A stretch of DNA of 64,000 bases from Variovorax beijingensis (GTDB lineage: Bacteria > Pseudomonadota > Gammaproteobacteria > Burkholderiales > Burkholderiaceae_C): contig NZ_RXFQ01000010.1 of the NCBI RefSeq assembly GCF_003951285.1, forward strand, positions 124,001-188,000, given 5' to 3'. Positions 51,375 through 60,372 of this stretch are shown here, piece after piece; the first letter of the stretch is position 1; every line of letters starts with the position of its first letter. The notes below the pieces were generated by a model. It saw only the letters and a list, made by a program, of their open reading frames with translations, was not told the DNA's origin and made no database searches. The translations under genes were made by a program, and so were the position numbers.

Positions 51375-53942
51375 TCAGCCCGCCGCGATGCGCTGCGCGA
51401 GGTGCGCGAGCGCTTCCTCGACCTGGTCGACCAGGATCAGCGACAGGTCGCCCGGCTGCAGCCGCGCAAGCGCGGTGTCGATGGCGACGAACTCGCCGCG
51501 GATCTCGTCGATGTAGCGCGTGCGCGCCGCGCCCTGCAGGCCCTGGCGCAGCAGTGCCATCACCTCGCCGTCGGCGCGGCCGCGCTGGGCCGCGTCCTGG
51601 TAGAGGATCACGTCGTCGAAGGCCTGGCCGAGGATGGCGGTCTGGTCGCGGATGTCGGAATCGCGCCGGTCGCCCGCGCCGCTGATCACCACCGAGCGCT
51701 TGTTGGCCGGCATGGTGTCCACGGCCGAGACCAGCGCACGCATGGCATCGGTGTTGTGGCCATAGTCGGCGATCACCGTGGCGCCGCGGTAGTCCATGAC
51801 GTTGAAGCGTCCCGGCACGCCGGCCGCGTCGTTCAGGAAGCTCGCGAGGCCGCTGCGGATGGTGTCCCAGTCGAGGCCCACGGCCCACGCGGCGGCCACG
51901 GCCGCCATCACGTTGTCGACCTGGAAGCCGATGGTGCCGCCCCGCGTGATGGGCACGTCGCGCAGCGCGATGCGCTCGCGCCAGGAGCCTTCGGCCGCGA
52001 CCAGCGTGTCCTGGTCGACGTAGACGGTGCGCTTGCCCTGCGCGCGGTGCGTGGCCATCACGGGGTGCTGGCGGTCGGCGGTGAAGAAGATCACGTGGCC
52101 CGGGCAGCCGGCGGCCATGGCGGCGACGTTGACGTCGGCGGCATTGAGCACCGCGTAGCCATCGGGCGCGACGTTGCGCACGATCACGCGCTTGAGCACC
52201 GCGAGGTCTTCGACGGTGGTGATGTAGTTCAGGCCCAGGTGGTCGCCGCTGCCGATGTTGGTGACCACGGCCACCTGGCAGCGGTCGAAGCCGAGGCCTT
52301 CGCGCAGCACGCCGCCGCGCGCCACTTCGAACACGGCCGCATCCACGTCGGGGTGCATGAGCACGTTGCGCGCGCTCTTGGGGCCGCTGCAGTCGCCGCT
52401 GTCGGTCTGGCGGCCGTCGACGTACACGCCGTCGGTGTTGGTCATGCCGGTGCGCAGGCCGCTCGACGAGAGCAGGTGGTTGATGAGGCGTGCCGTGGTG
52501 GTCTTGCCGTTGGTGCCGGTCACGGCCACCACCGGAATGCGGCCGTCGTCGCCGTGCGCGAAGAGCGTGTCCATGACGGCCTCGCCCACTGCGCGGCCGC
52601 GGCCGAACGAGGGCGAGATGTGCATGCGCAGGCCGGGCGCGGCATTGACCTCGACCACGCCGCCGTGCTGTTCCTCGAGCGGGCGCAGCACGTTCTCGCA
52701 GACCATGTCGACGCCGCAGATGTGCAGCCCGACCATCTGCGCCGCATCGACCGCGCGCGCGGCCACTTCGGGGTGCACGGTGTCGGTCACGTCGGTGGCG
52801 GTGCCGCCGGTGGACAGGTTGGCGTTGTTGCGCAGCACCACGCGCTGGCCGCGCGAGGGCACGCTGTCGGGCGTGAGGCCCTGGGCCTCGAGGCGGCCGA
52901 TGGCGATGTCGTCCAGGCGGATCTTGGTGAGCGAGGTGGCGTGGCCTTCGCCGCGGCGCGGGTCGAGGTTCACTGCGTCGATCAGCTGGCGCACCGTGGC
53001 GCTGCCGTCGCCGATCACGTGCGGCGGATCGCGCCGCGCGGCGGCCACCAGGCGGTCGCCCACCACCAGCAGGCGGAAGTCGAAGCCGGGCAGGAACTTT
53101 TCGACCATGACTTCGCCATACGCGCAGGCCGAGTCGTAGGCGGCCGTGAGCTGCTCCTGGGTCGTGATGTTGACCGTGACGCCCTTGCCCTGGTTGCCGT
53201 CCTGCGGCTTCACCACCACGGGCAGGCCGATTTCCATGGCGGCGGCCCAGCCGTCTTGCGCATCCGCGACCGGCCGGCCGAGCGGCACCGGCACGCCGGC
53301 GGCGTTGAGCAGCTGCTTGGTGAGTTCCTTGTCCTGCGCGATCGATTCGGCCACGCCGCTGGTGCTGTCGACCTCGGCCGCCTGGATGCGCCGCTGCCTG
53401 GAACCCCAGCCGAACTGCACCAGGCTGCCGCTGGTGAGCCGGCGGTAGGGAATGCCGCGCGCCACGGCGGCATCGACGATGGAGCCGGTGCTCGGGCCGA
53501 GGCGCTCGGACTCGTCGAGGTCGCGCAGCTCGGTGATGGCGGCGGCGGCGTCGAATGCGGTGTCGGCCTGCGCGGCCGCGATCAGCTGTTCGGCCAGTTC
53601 GATGGCGCGGCGGCCCACGGCTTCTTCGCTGTACTGGAACACGACCTGGTAGACGCCGTCTTCCACGGTGGGCGAGGTGTGGCCGAAGTTGACCGCGCAG
53701 CCGGCCTGGGCCTGCAGCGCCACGGCGGCGTTCTCGAGCACGTGCGCCACGGCCATCGGCTGGCCCAGCACCATCGGATGCAGCTCGCCGATGGTGGGGA
53801 ACAGCGCGCGCAGCCGTGCTTCGAAGCCCGGCAGGCGGCTGATGGCATTCTCGTCGCCTTCGCAGGCAACCACCGCTTCGATGGCGGTGTGGCGGCTCCA
53901 GAGGTTGGGGCCGCGCAAGGCGCGGATACGGGTGACTTTCAT
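51375..53942 (-). CDS. cphA: cyanophycin synthetase
   Basis: Polymerises aspartate and arginine into cyanophycin, a nitrogen reserve granule; 855 residues. Three parts: an N-terminal domain (MKVTRIRALRGPNLWSRHTAIEA), an ATP-grasp domain (ESIAQDKELTKQLLNAAGVPVPLGRPV, VVVKPQDGNQGKGVTVNI, VVEVNAAPGLRMHISPS), and a Mur-ligase-like domain with an intact P-loop GTNGKTT near residue 475 and later GDHLGLNYI and GRFNVMDYRGATVIADYGHN. All catalytic motifs look complete. It follows the cphA paralogue on the same strand, with a 16-base gap. Confidence 0.95.
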   Translation of the reverse strand: MKVTRIRALRGPNLWSRHTAIEAVVACEGDENAISRLPGFEARLRALFPTIGELHPMVLGQPMAVAHVLENAAVALQAQAGCAVNFGHTSPTVEDGVYQVVFQYSEEAVGRRAIELAEQLIAAAQADTAFDAAAAITELRDLDESERLGPSTGSIVDAAVARGIPYRRLTSGSLVQFGWGSRQRRIQAAEVDSTSGVAESIAQDKELTKQLLNAAGVPVPLGRPVADAQDGWAAAMEIGLPVVVKPQDGNQGKGVTVNITTQEQLTAAYDSACAYGEVMVEKFLPGFDFRLLVVGDRLVAAARRDPPHVIGDGSATVRQLIDAVNLDPRRGEGHATSLTKIRLDDIAIGRLEAQGLTPDSVPSRGQRVVLRNNANLSTGGTATDVTDTVHPEVAARAVDAAQMVGLHICGVDMVCENVLRPLEEQHGGVVEVNAAPGLRMHISPSFGRGRAVGEAVMDTLFAHGDDGRIPVVAVTGTNGKTTTARLINHLLSSSGLRTGMTNTDGVYVDGRQTDSGDCSGPKSARNVLMHPDVDAAVFEVARGGVLREGLGFDRCQVAVVTNIGSGDHLGLNYITTVEDLAVLKRVIVRNVAPDGYAVLNAADVNVAAMAAGCPGHVIFFTADRQHPVMATHRAQGKRTVYVDQDTLVAAEGSWRERIALRDVPITRGGTIGFQVDNVMAAVAAAWAVGLDWDTIRSGLASFLNDAAGVPGRFNVMDYRGATVIADYGHNTDAMRALVSAVDTMPANKRSVVISGAGDRRDSDIRDQTAILGQAFDDVILYQDAAQRGRADGEVMALLRQGLQGAARTRYIDEIRGEFVAIDTALARLQPGDLSLILVDQVEEALAHLAQRIAAG

Positions 53943-53958
53943 GGGGCGGCGGTGCGCT

Positions 53959-56205
53959 TCAGGCGAGTTGCAGTTGGGGGGACGAAAGCGGCTGCGTCTG
54001 CGAAAGCTGCAGCGAGGCCAGCGCCGCCTGCAGGTCGGCCTCGAAGGCCTCGACGCCGGCGCCGATGAGGTTCAGCGGAATGCCCAGCGCCCAGGCCGCG
54101 GCCACCGCGGCCAGCAGGCTCTCCAGGCTCACGCCCACGTGCGTGGCGCGCCAGACGGTCAGCCGGCCAAGGCCGGGCAGGAAGGATTCGCTGCTGCCGT
54201 TGGCCAGCACGACGCGGTCCTGCCGCACCAGCACGGCCTTGCCGCCGGCGGCCTGGTGCGCGGTGAGCGCGGCGGCCTGCGGGTCGGCCGCATAGAGAAT
54301 GACGGCACCGTCGCACAGCGGCGCCAGGCCCGCGACGCGCGGATCGCCCGCGTTGAGCACCGCGGTGCCTTCGCCCAGCACCACGTCGACCTGCGTGCGC
54401 AGCACCTTGACCATCTGGTCGCTCTCGGTGATGTCGTAGTCGGCGAGCGCCTCGGCGCCTTCGAGGTCGGTCACGATGCCGATCTCGCAACGGTCGTAGG
54501 CCAGGCCGTCGCGCAGGATGGTCTCGGCGCCGTTCTCGATCACCACGGCTTCCACCGCGCGGTTCACCAGCAGGCGGCGGCCGGCGTCCCAGTTGGCGCT
54601 GTCGCGCGCATCGACGCGGCGGCGCTCCAGGAACAGGCCGTCGCGGCAGGCCAGGCCCGTGTGGCGCCCGCCCAGGTTGATGAGCCAGGCGACCAGGCGC
54701 GCGAGCACCGCGGTGTCGCGCGAGCCGGCCACGCCGATCACGGGGATGCGGCCCGGCGCATCGCCCGGGAACAGGTGGTCGCAGATCGCGCGGCCCACCG
54801 GGCGCGGCGAGCCGACGGCCGGCTTCAGGTGCATCAGGAGGCCGGGGCCGGCATTCACTTCGACGATGGCGCCGCGCTGCGGTCCGAGCGGCTTGCCGAT
54901 GTCCTGCGCGACCAGGTCGATGCCCGCGATGTCCAGGCCCACCACGCGTGCGGCCAGCACGGCGGCATGCGCGACTTCAGGGTGGACCTGGTCGGTGCAG
55001 TCGTTGGCCATGTTGCCGTTGCGCTGGATCGTGACCACGCGGCCGGCCGCCGGCACCGAGGCGCCGTCGAGCTCCTGGCGCTTGAGTTCGAGCTGCAGCT
55101 TGGCGTCGGTGTCCAGCACGATCAGGTCGAGCGGATATTCCTCTTCGGCGCCGCGGCGCGGATCGCTGTTGAGCTGCTTGTCGATCAGCTCGGCCACGGT
55201 GCTCTTGCCGTCGCCGGTCACGGTGATGATCTCGCCGCGCGCGGCCGCCACCACCTCGCCGCCCACCACCAGCAGGCGGTGTTCGTGGCCGCGGATGAAG
55301 CGCTCGACCATCACGTCGCTGCCTTCGGGCTCGGCCACGGCGAAGGCGGCCATGACTTCCTCGCGCGTGGTCAATTCGAGCGACACGCCGCGGCCGTGGT
55401 TGGCGTCCGACGGCTTCACGACCACCGGCAGGCCGATGTCCTCGGCGGCTTCCCAGGCTTCCTCGGCGCTGGCCACCACCTGGCCCTCGGGCACCGGCAC
55501 GCCGCAGCTCGCGAGCAGCGACTTGGTGAGCTCCTTGTCGCTTGCGATCGATTCGCCGATGGCGCTGGTGTAGTCGGTCTCGGCGGTCCAGATGCGCTGC
55601 TGGTTGGCGCCGTAGCCCAGTTGCACCAGGTTGCCGCTGTTGAGCCGGATGTGCGGAACGCCGCGGTCGGTGGCGGCGGACACGATGGCCGCGGTGCTCG
55701 GGCCCAGGTAGCAGTCCTCGACCTTGGCCTTGACCGCTTCGACCGCCTTCTGCACGTCATCGGCGGTGAACGGGTCGTTGTTGATGGCCGCCATCAGCAG
55801 GCGGTGGCCCTGGGCCAGCGCCACGCGGGCCACCTGCTCGTCGCGCGCGCGGAACACCATGCGGTAGACGCCGTGCTCCGAGGTGCTGCGGGTTTGCCCG
55901 AAGCCGGTCGGCATGCCGGCCAGGTTCAGCAGCTCGATCACCACGTGCTCGAGCACATGGCCCGACCAGGTGCCTTCGGTCAGCCGCTGGATGAAGCCGC
56001 CGCGCTCGCCCACGCCGCAGTGGTGCTCGATGAGCGCCGGCAGCAGCGCCGTGAGCCGGTCGGTGAAGCCGTCGATCTTGTTGGAGGGATAGTCTTCCAA
56101 CTGGCCCAGGTCGAGCCAGACTTCCAGCACGGGCCGGTAGGTCCAGAGGTTGGGACCGCGCAAATAGTTGATGCGCAGCAGGCGGATGTCGTCGAAACGG
56201 GTCAT
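53959..56205 (-). CDS. cyanophycin synthetase paralogue with degenerate Mur-ligase P-loop
   Basis: A second cyanophycin synthetase-like protein of 748 residues, about 107 shorter than cphA. The N-terminal and ATP-grasp domains are well kept (RINYLRGPNLWTYRPVLEV, IASDKELTKSLLASCGVPVPEGQVV, VVVKPSDANHGRGVSLEL, VEVNAGPGLLMHLKP). In the Mur-ligase region the ATP P-loop expected as GTNGKTT reads GSRDTAV near residue 491, so the Gly-Lys-Thr is lost and this half is probably inactive. The C-terminal ~100 residues are shortened. It resembles CphA2/CphA'-type proteins that join ready-made beta-Asp-Arg or support CphA; which applies here is inference. Confidence 0.9.
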   Translation of the reverse strand: MTRFDDIRLLRINYLRGPNLWTYRPVLEVWLDLGQLEDYPSNKIDGFTDRLTALLPALIEHHCGVGERGGFIQRLTEGTWSGHVLEHVVIELLNLAGMPTGFGQTRSTSEHGVYRMVFRARDEQVARVALAQGHRLLMAAINNDPFTADDVQKAVEAVKAKVEDCYLGPSTAAIVSAATDRGVPHIRLNSGNLVQLGYGANQQRIWTAETDYTSAIGESIASDKELTKSLLASCGVPVPEGQVVASAEEAWEAAEDIGLPVVVKPSDANHGRGVSLELTTREEVMAAFAVAEPEGSDVMVERFIRGHEHRLLVVGGEVVAAARGEIITVTGDGKSTVAELIDKQLNSDPRRGAEEEYPLDLIVLDTDAKLQLELKRQELDGASVPAAGRVVTIQRNGNMANDCTDQVHPEVAHAAVLAARVVGLDIAGIDLVAQDIGKPLGPQRGAIVEVNAGPGLLMHLKPAVGSPRPVGRAICDHLFPGDAPGRIPVIGVAGSRDTAVLARLVAWLINLGGRHTGLACRDGLFLERRRVDARDSANWDAGRRLLVNRAVEAVVIENGAETILRDGLAYDRCEIGIVTDLEGAEALADYDITESDQMVKVLRTQVDVVLGEGTAVLNAGDPRVAGLAPLCDGAVILYAADPQAAALTAHQAAGGKAVLVRQDRVVLANGSSESFLPGLGRLTVWRATHVGVSLESLLAAVAAAWALGIPLNLIGAGVEAFEADLQAALASLQLSQTQPLSSPQLQLA

Positions 56206-56344
56206 GCAAACGTTCGATGTGCTTTGGCCGAGCACCGCGGCGCCTTCAAGCGCGCCCATGGCAATCGGTCAGAATCGGCGCCCGACAAAGGACGCCATGG
56301 CGCGGTCCCTGCGGCCCGCGACGGGCAAGAGTCAAAGAAACACA

Positions 56345-58627
56345 ATGCAACATCACGATCCAGTCGGCACCCGGGAGGGCGAAACCGAGGCGGCCTCAGA
56401 CGCGCTGAAAAGCCGGCTCGCAGCCGCGGAAAACGTTCTGGTCACACTGCCGGTTGACCTTGACGATGAACTTCTGTTTACCTTTGGGTTCGTGGCCCTC
56501 ACCGACCGGCGGCTGCTGGCGCTGCAACCGGATGGCCAGTGGTGTGAGTGGACACTATCGGATTCATCGCTCCGCCTTCATCTGAGCGACCATTCGGGCG
56601 TTGGAACGCTCGACCTGATGGGCGCCGAAGGCCGCCTTGCGCGCTGGCGCTACACGCTGGCGAGCCAGCCGGCCGCGCTGCGGCTGCTCAAGCTCTTCGG
56701 CCAGCGCGAGAACGGCACTGTCGCCGAGGCGACAGCCGAGCCCGACGGCGACGACCTGGCCTCGCCCGACGCCGAGCTCCAGACGCCGCCCTCGACCTGG
56801 GTGCTGCTGCGGCTGGGCCGCTTCGCCAAGCCCTACCGCAAGCAGCTGATCGCGGGCTTCGTGCTGACGCTGATCTCCACGGCCGCGACGCTGGTGCCGC
56901 CCTACCTGACCATCCCGCTGATGGACGACATCCTGATCCCGTTCCAGAACGGGCAGAAGATCGACCCGGCGCGCGTCGGGCTCTACCTGAGCGGTCTGCT
57001 GGGCGCGGCGCTGGTCGGCTGGGGCCTGGGCTGGGCGCGCACCTACCTGCTGGCGCTGGTGTCGGAGCGCATCGGCGCCGACCTGCGCACCACCACCTAC
57101 GAGCATCTGCTCACGCTCCCGCTCGACTATTTCGGCGGCAAGCGCACCGGCGACCTGATGGCGCGCATCGGCTCGGAAACCGACCGCATCAACGTGTTCC
57201 TGTCGCTGCATGCGCTCGACTTTGCGAACGACGTCCTGATGATCGTGATGACCGCGGTCATCCTGGTCTCCATCAACCCGCTGCTGGCGGTGGTCACGCT
57301 GGTGCCGCTGCCCTTCATCGCCTGGATGATCCACGTGGTGCGCGACCGGCTGCGCACCGGCTTCGAGAAGATCGACCGCGTGTGGTCCGAGGTGACCAAC
57401 GTGCTGGCCGACACCATCCCGGGCATCCGCGTGGTCAAGGCCTTTGCGCAGGAGCGCCGCGAAGCCGAGCGCTTCCGCGTGGCCAACGCCTACAACCTGC
57501 AGGTCAACGACAAGCTCAACCGCACCTGGTCGCTGTTCACGCCCACCGTCTCGCTGCTGACCGAGATCGGCCTGCTCGTGGTCTGGGGCTTCGGCATCTG
57601 GCAGGTGGCGCGCGGCAGCATCACGGTGGGCGTGCTCACGGCCTTCATTGCCTACATCGGCCGCTTCTACACGCGGCTCGACTCGATGAGCCGCATCGTC
57701 TCGGTGACGCAGAAGGCGGCGGCCGGCGCCAAGCGCATCTTCGACATCCTCGACCACGTGAGCAACGTGCCCGAGCCCGCCAACCCGGTGAAGATCGAGC
57801 GCGTGCAGGGCCGCATCGAGATGAGCGGGCTGGGCTTTCGCTACGGTTCGCGCGCCGTGATCCACGACCTCGACCTGACCATCGAGCCTGGCGAGATGAT
57901 CGGCCTGGTGGGCCACAGCGGCTCGGGCAAGAGCACGCTGGTCAATCTGATCTGCCGCTTCTACGACGTGACCGACGGCGCCATCAAGGTCGACGGCACC
58001 GACATCCGCCGCTTTGCCGTGGCCGACTACCGGCGCCACGTCGGGCTGGTGCTGCAGGAGCCGTTCCTCTTTTTCGGCACCATCGCGCAGAACATCGCCT
58101 ACGGCAAGCCCGACGCCACGCGCGCCGAAGTGGTGGCCGCCGCGCGGGCTGCGCATGCGCACGACTTCATCCTGCGCCTGCCGCACGGCTACGACTCGCT
58201 GGTGGGCGAGCGCGGCCAGGGCCTGTCGGGCGGCGAGCGGCAGCGCATCAGCATTGCGCGCGCGCTGCTCATCGACCCGCGCATCCTGATCCTCGACGAG
58301 GCCACCTCGGCCGTCGACACCGAGACCGAGAAGGAAATCCAGAAGGCACTCGACAACCTCGTGCAGGGCCGCACCACCATCGCCATTGCGCACCGCCTCT
58401 CGACGCTGCGCAAGGCCGACCGGCTGGTGGTCATGGACCGCGGCGAGGTGGTCGAGGTCGGTCCGCACGACACCCTGATGGCGAAGCAGGGCGCCTACTG
58501 GCGGCTCTACCAGGCGCAGTTGCGCCAGGCTGACGAAGATGCGAGCGAAGGCGCTGTCGAAGAACGCGCCGGCGCGCAGCTGCCGCTGGCCATCAGCCAT
58601 GCGGCCCACCCCGCCGGAGACGCATGA
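56345..58627 (+). CDS. cyanophycin-metabolism-associated ABC transporter (fused permease and ATPase)
   Basis: A 760-residue half-transporter. Residues 1-~160 form an extra soluble domain (LVTLPVDLDDELLFTFGFVALTDRRLLALQPDGQW) that looks like a PH-type fold. A six-helix ABC exporter membrane domain follows (KPYRKQLIAGFVLTLISTAATLVPPYLTIPLMDDI onwards). The ATPase has Walker A GHSGSGKST, signature LSGGERQRISIARALL and Walker B ILILDEATSAVD. Homologues are annotated as cyanophycin-associated because they sit beside cphA. The substrate is unknown. It is divergent from the cphA paralogue across 139 bases and overlaps the DUF1854 gene. Confidence 0.9.
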   Translation: MQHHDPVGTREGETEAASDALKSRLAAAENVLVTLPVDLDDELLFTFGFVALTDRRLLALQPDGQWCEWTLSDSSLRLHLSDHSGVGTLDLMGAEGRLARWRYTLASQPAALRLLKLFGQRENGTVAEATAEPDGDDLASPDAELQTPPSTWVLLRLGRFAKPYRKQLIAGFVLTLISTAATLVPPYLTIPLMDDILIPFQNGQKIDPARVGLYLSGLLGAALVGWGLGWARTYLLALVSERIGADLRTTTYEHLLTLPLDYFGGKRTGDLMARIGSETDRINVFLSLHALDFANDVLMIVMTAVILVSINPLLAVVTLVPLPFIAWMIHVVRDRLRTGFEKIDRVWSEVTNVLADTIPGIRVVKAFAQERREAERFRVANAYNLQVNDKLNRTWSLFTPTVSLLTEIGLLVVWGFGIWQVARGSITVGVLTAFIAYIGRFYTRLDSMSRIVSVTQKAAAGAKRIFDILDHVSNVPEPANPVKIERVQGRIEMSGLGFRYGSRAVIHDLDLTIEPGEMIGLVGHSGSGKSTLVNLICRFYDVTDGAIKVDGTDIRRFAVADYRRHVGLVLQEPFLFFGTIAQNIAYGKPDATRAEVVAAARAAHAHDFILRLPHGYDSLVGERGQGLSGGERQRISIARALLIDPRILILDEATSAVDTETEKEIQKALDNLVQGRTTIAIAHRLSTLRKADRLVVMDRGEVVEVGPHDTLMAKQGAYWRLYQAQLRQADEDASEGAVEERAGAQLPLAISHAAHPAGDA

Positions 58628-59103
58628 TGAGCGACACCATTCCCACTTTCGATCTCGAGCGCGACGCCTTCGGCCGCCTGGTGCTGACCGATGCCGAGGG
58701 CGAGCGCCACGTGGGCGTGACGCCCGTGCGCGCCTTTCCGCTCAGCGCGCCCGGCGAGGGCGTGTCGCTGGTCGGCAGCGAGGGCCGCGAACTGGTCTGG
58801 ATCGACCGCATCGAAGCGCTGCCTGCGCAGACGCGCGCGCTGCTCGAACAGGAGCTCGCGGTGCGCGACTTCGCGCCCACGCTGCTGAAGCTGCATGGCG
58901 TGTCGAGCTTCGGCGTGCCCAGCACCTGGACCGTGAGCACCGACCGCGGCGACACCAGCTTCGTGCTCAAGGCCGAGGAAGACATCCGCCGGCTCGACGG
59001 CGGTGCACTGCTGATTGCCAGCGCGCACGGCGTGCAGTTCCGCATTCCCGACGTGAAGGCGCTCGACCGCGCCTCGCGCAAGCTGCTGGAGCGCTTTCTC
59101 TAG
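58624..59103 (+). CDS. cyanophycin-metabolism-associated DUF1854 protein
   Basis: A 159-residue soluble protein of the DUF1854 family (FDLERDAFGRLVLTDAEGERHVGVTPVRAFPLSAPGEGVSLVGSEGRELVWID, then FGVPSTWTVSTDRGDTSFVLKAEEDIRRLDG). It is all-beta in appearance, with no membrane segment. The ATG at 58624 (or the next, 58627) overlaps the stop of the ABC transporter gene, so the two proteins are made together and probably act together. Its role is unknown; the tight link to the transporter and to the cphA genes is the only functional clue. Confidence 0.9.
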   Translation: MMSDTIPTFDLERDAFGRLVLTDAEGERHVGVTPVRAFPLSAPGEGVSLVGSEGRELVWIDRIEALPAQTRALLEQELAVRDFAPTLLKLHGVSSFGVPSTWTVSTDRGDTSFVLKAEEDIRRLDGGALLIASAHGVQFRIPDVKALDRASRKLLERFL

Positions 59104-59115
59104 GCCGCCGCGCGT

Positions 59116-60222
59116 TCAGGCCGACGCAGCCCCGCCCGGCGCGGCCGGCGATGCGGGTGCCGGCTGGGTGGCCGCCCGGGCCTGCCGGTGGCCCCAGTCG
59201 GTGATCGGCTTCTCGAACCGGCGGTAGAGAAAGTCGGAGGCAACCAGCGCCACGCCAAAGGACGCGAACAGCAGCGTCGCCCCCGCCACCGTGGTGGGCG
59301 AGATGCCGATCACGGCCTGCGCCGCCAGGTACTGCACCAGGTACATCGCGTACGAGCGGCGCCCCACGAACAGCATGAAGCGCGACGAAAGAAGCCTGCG
59401 CAGCCAGCTGTTCGCCGCAACCAGCGAAGGCAGCCACAGGCCCACCAGCACCACGTACAACGCGATGAGCTGCGGCTCGCCGAAGCGGGCGCTGATCGCG
59501 AGCGACTTGCGGTGCACCAGGAACAGGGCCAGCGCAATGGCGATGGCGGCCGCCTGCGTCATGAAGATGCGCATCCATGCGAAGGTCCGGCGCGTGTGCA
59601 TTGCCATTGCCACCATCGAGCCCACCAGCATTCCAAGGTAGTGCCAGGGCGAGAATCCGGCCGGGTGGGCGCCCGTCATCCAGACGGCAACCAGCAGCGC
59701 GAGGCTGCACGCGGCGGTTCCGAAGCGCGAGGCGGCGGTGGAACCGAACAGCGCGAACAGCGCCGGCCACACCAGGTAGTACTTCCACTCGATGCCCAGG
59801 GTCCAGGTCATCTGCAGCGGCGCGAAGCCGGCAAACTCGTTCAGCAGCGTGAGGTAGTAGGGCGTGGCCGCCTTCATCTGCTCCCAGGCCGCGCCCTGGG
59901 CGAGATAGCTCAGCCCGAGTACCACCAGGTAGACGAGAAAATAAAGAGGCAGGATCCGGGCCGCGCGCCGGATGTAGAACGCCTTGAGCGACACCCTGCC
60001 CGTGGCATCGCGCTCGCGCAGCAGCAGCGTGGTGATCAGGAAGCCGGAGAGCACGAAGAAGGCATGCACGCCGAGCCAGCCCGAGAACTTGTCCCAGCGC
60101 GGCCCGCCGAAGTGGAACCCGAAAACAAGGAAGACGGCCACCGCCCGCAGCCCATCGAGCGCTGCGAAATTGCGGGTCTCCAGGTAATCGTCGGGGCCGT
60201 GGATCGACCCTTGTTCGCGCAT
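59116..60222 (-). CDS. acyltransferase 3 family membrane protein (OafA/YrhL type)
   Basis: A 368-residue integral membrane acyltransferase with about ten predicted helices, which O-acylates (usually O-acetylates) surface glycans or lipids. The catalytic His sits in NFAALDGLRAVAVFLVFGFHFGG. WLGVHAFFVLSGFLITTLLLRERDATGRVSLKAFYIRRAARILPLYF is the family's second signature, and WTLGIEWKYYLVWPALF the third. The C-terminus ends in a Pro/Ala-rich cytoplasmic tail. No O-antigen or capsule genes are adjacent, so the acceptor is unknown. It converges on the DUF1854 gene with a 12-base gap. Confidence 0.92.
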   Translation of the reverse strand: MREQGSIHGPDDYLETRNFAALDGLRAVAVFLVFGFHFGGPRWDKFSGWLGVHAFFVLSGFLITTLLLRERDATGRVSLKAFYIRRAARILPLYFLVYLVVLGLSYLAQGAAWEQMKAATPYYLTLLNEFAGFAPLQMTWTLGIEWKYYLVWPALFALFGSTAASRFGTAACSLALLVAVWMTGAHPAGFSPWHYLGMLVGSMVAMAMHTRRTFAWMRIFMTQAAAIAIALALFLVHRKSLAISARFGEPQLIALYVVLVGLWLPSLVAANSWLRRLLSSRFMLFVGRRSYAMYLVQYLAAQAVIGISPTTVAGATLLFASFGVALVASDFLYRRFEKPITDWGHRQARAATQPAPASPAAPGGAASA

Positions 60223-60290
60223 GTTGAGCGGTGCCTCTCCTTCGAATCGCGCGGATTCTGCCCGAGATAGCACTTTGGTGGTGCATCGGC

Positions 60291-60337
60291 GGGGCCGGAC
60301 GGCCCCGGCTGTTGGGGCGGCGCCACGCTGCGCCGCC
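60291..60337. repeat. two perfect GC hairpins in the acyltransferase/queC divergent region
   Basis: GGGGCC-GGAC-GGCCCC at 60291-60306 and GGCGGCGC-CACGCT-GCGCCGCC at 60316-60337 are adjacent perfect inverted repeats, 36 bases before the queC ATG. They may be protein-binding or dispersed-repeat elements. No known preQ1 riboswitch motif is recognisable here. Confidence 0.4.
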
Positions 60338-60372
60338 AAGGCTGCGAAAATCGCGGTTTTCAAGAGACGGAC

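Noticed and set aside
51252..56457. Two plus-strand frames of about 930 codons each opposite the cyanophycin synthetases
   Set aside because: Shadow frames of cphA and its paralogue; the minus-strand proteins carry clear ATP-grasp and Mur-ligase motifs.
60223..60372. preQ1 riboswitch before queC
   Set aside because: No preQ1-I or preQ1-II consensus could be read; only GC hairpins are present.
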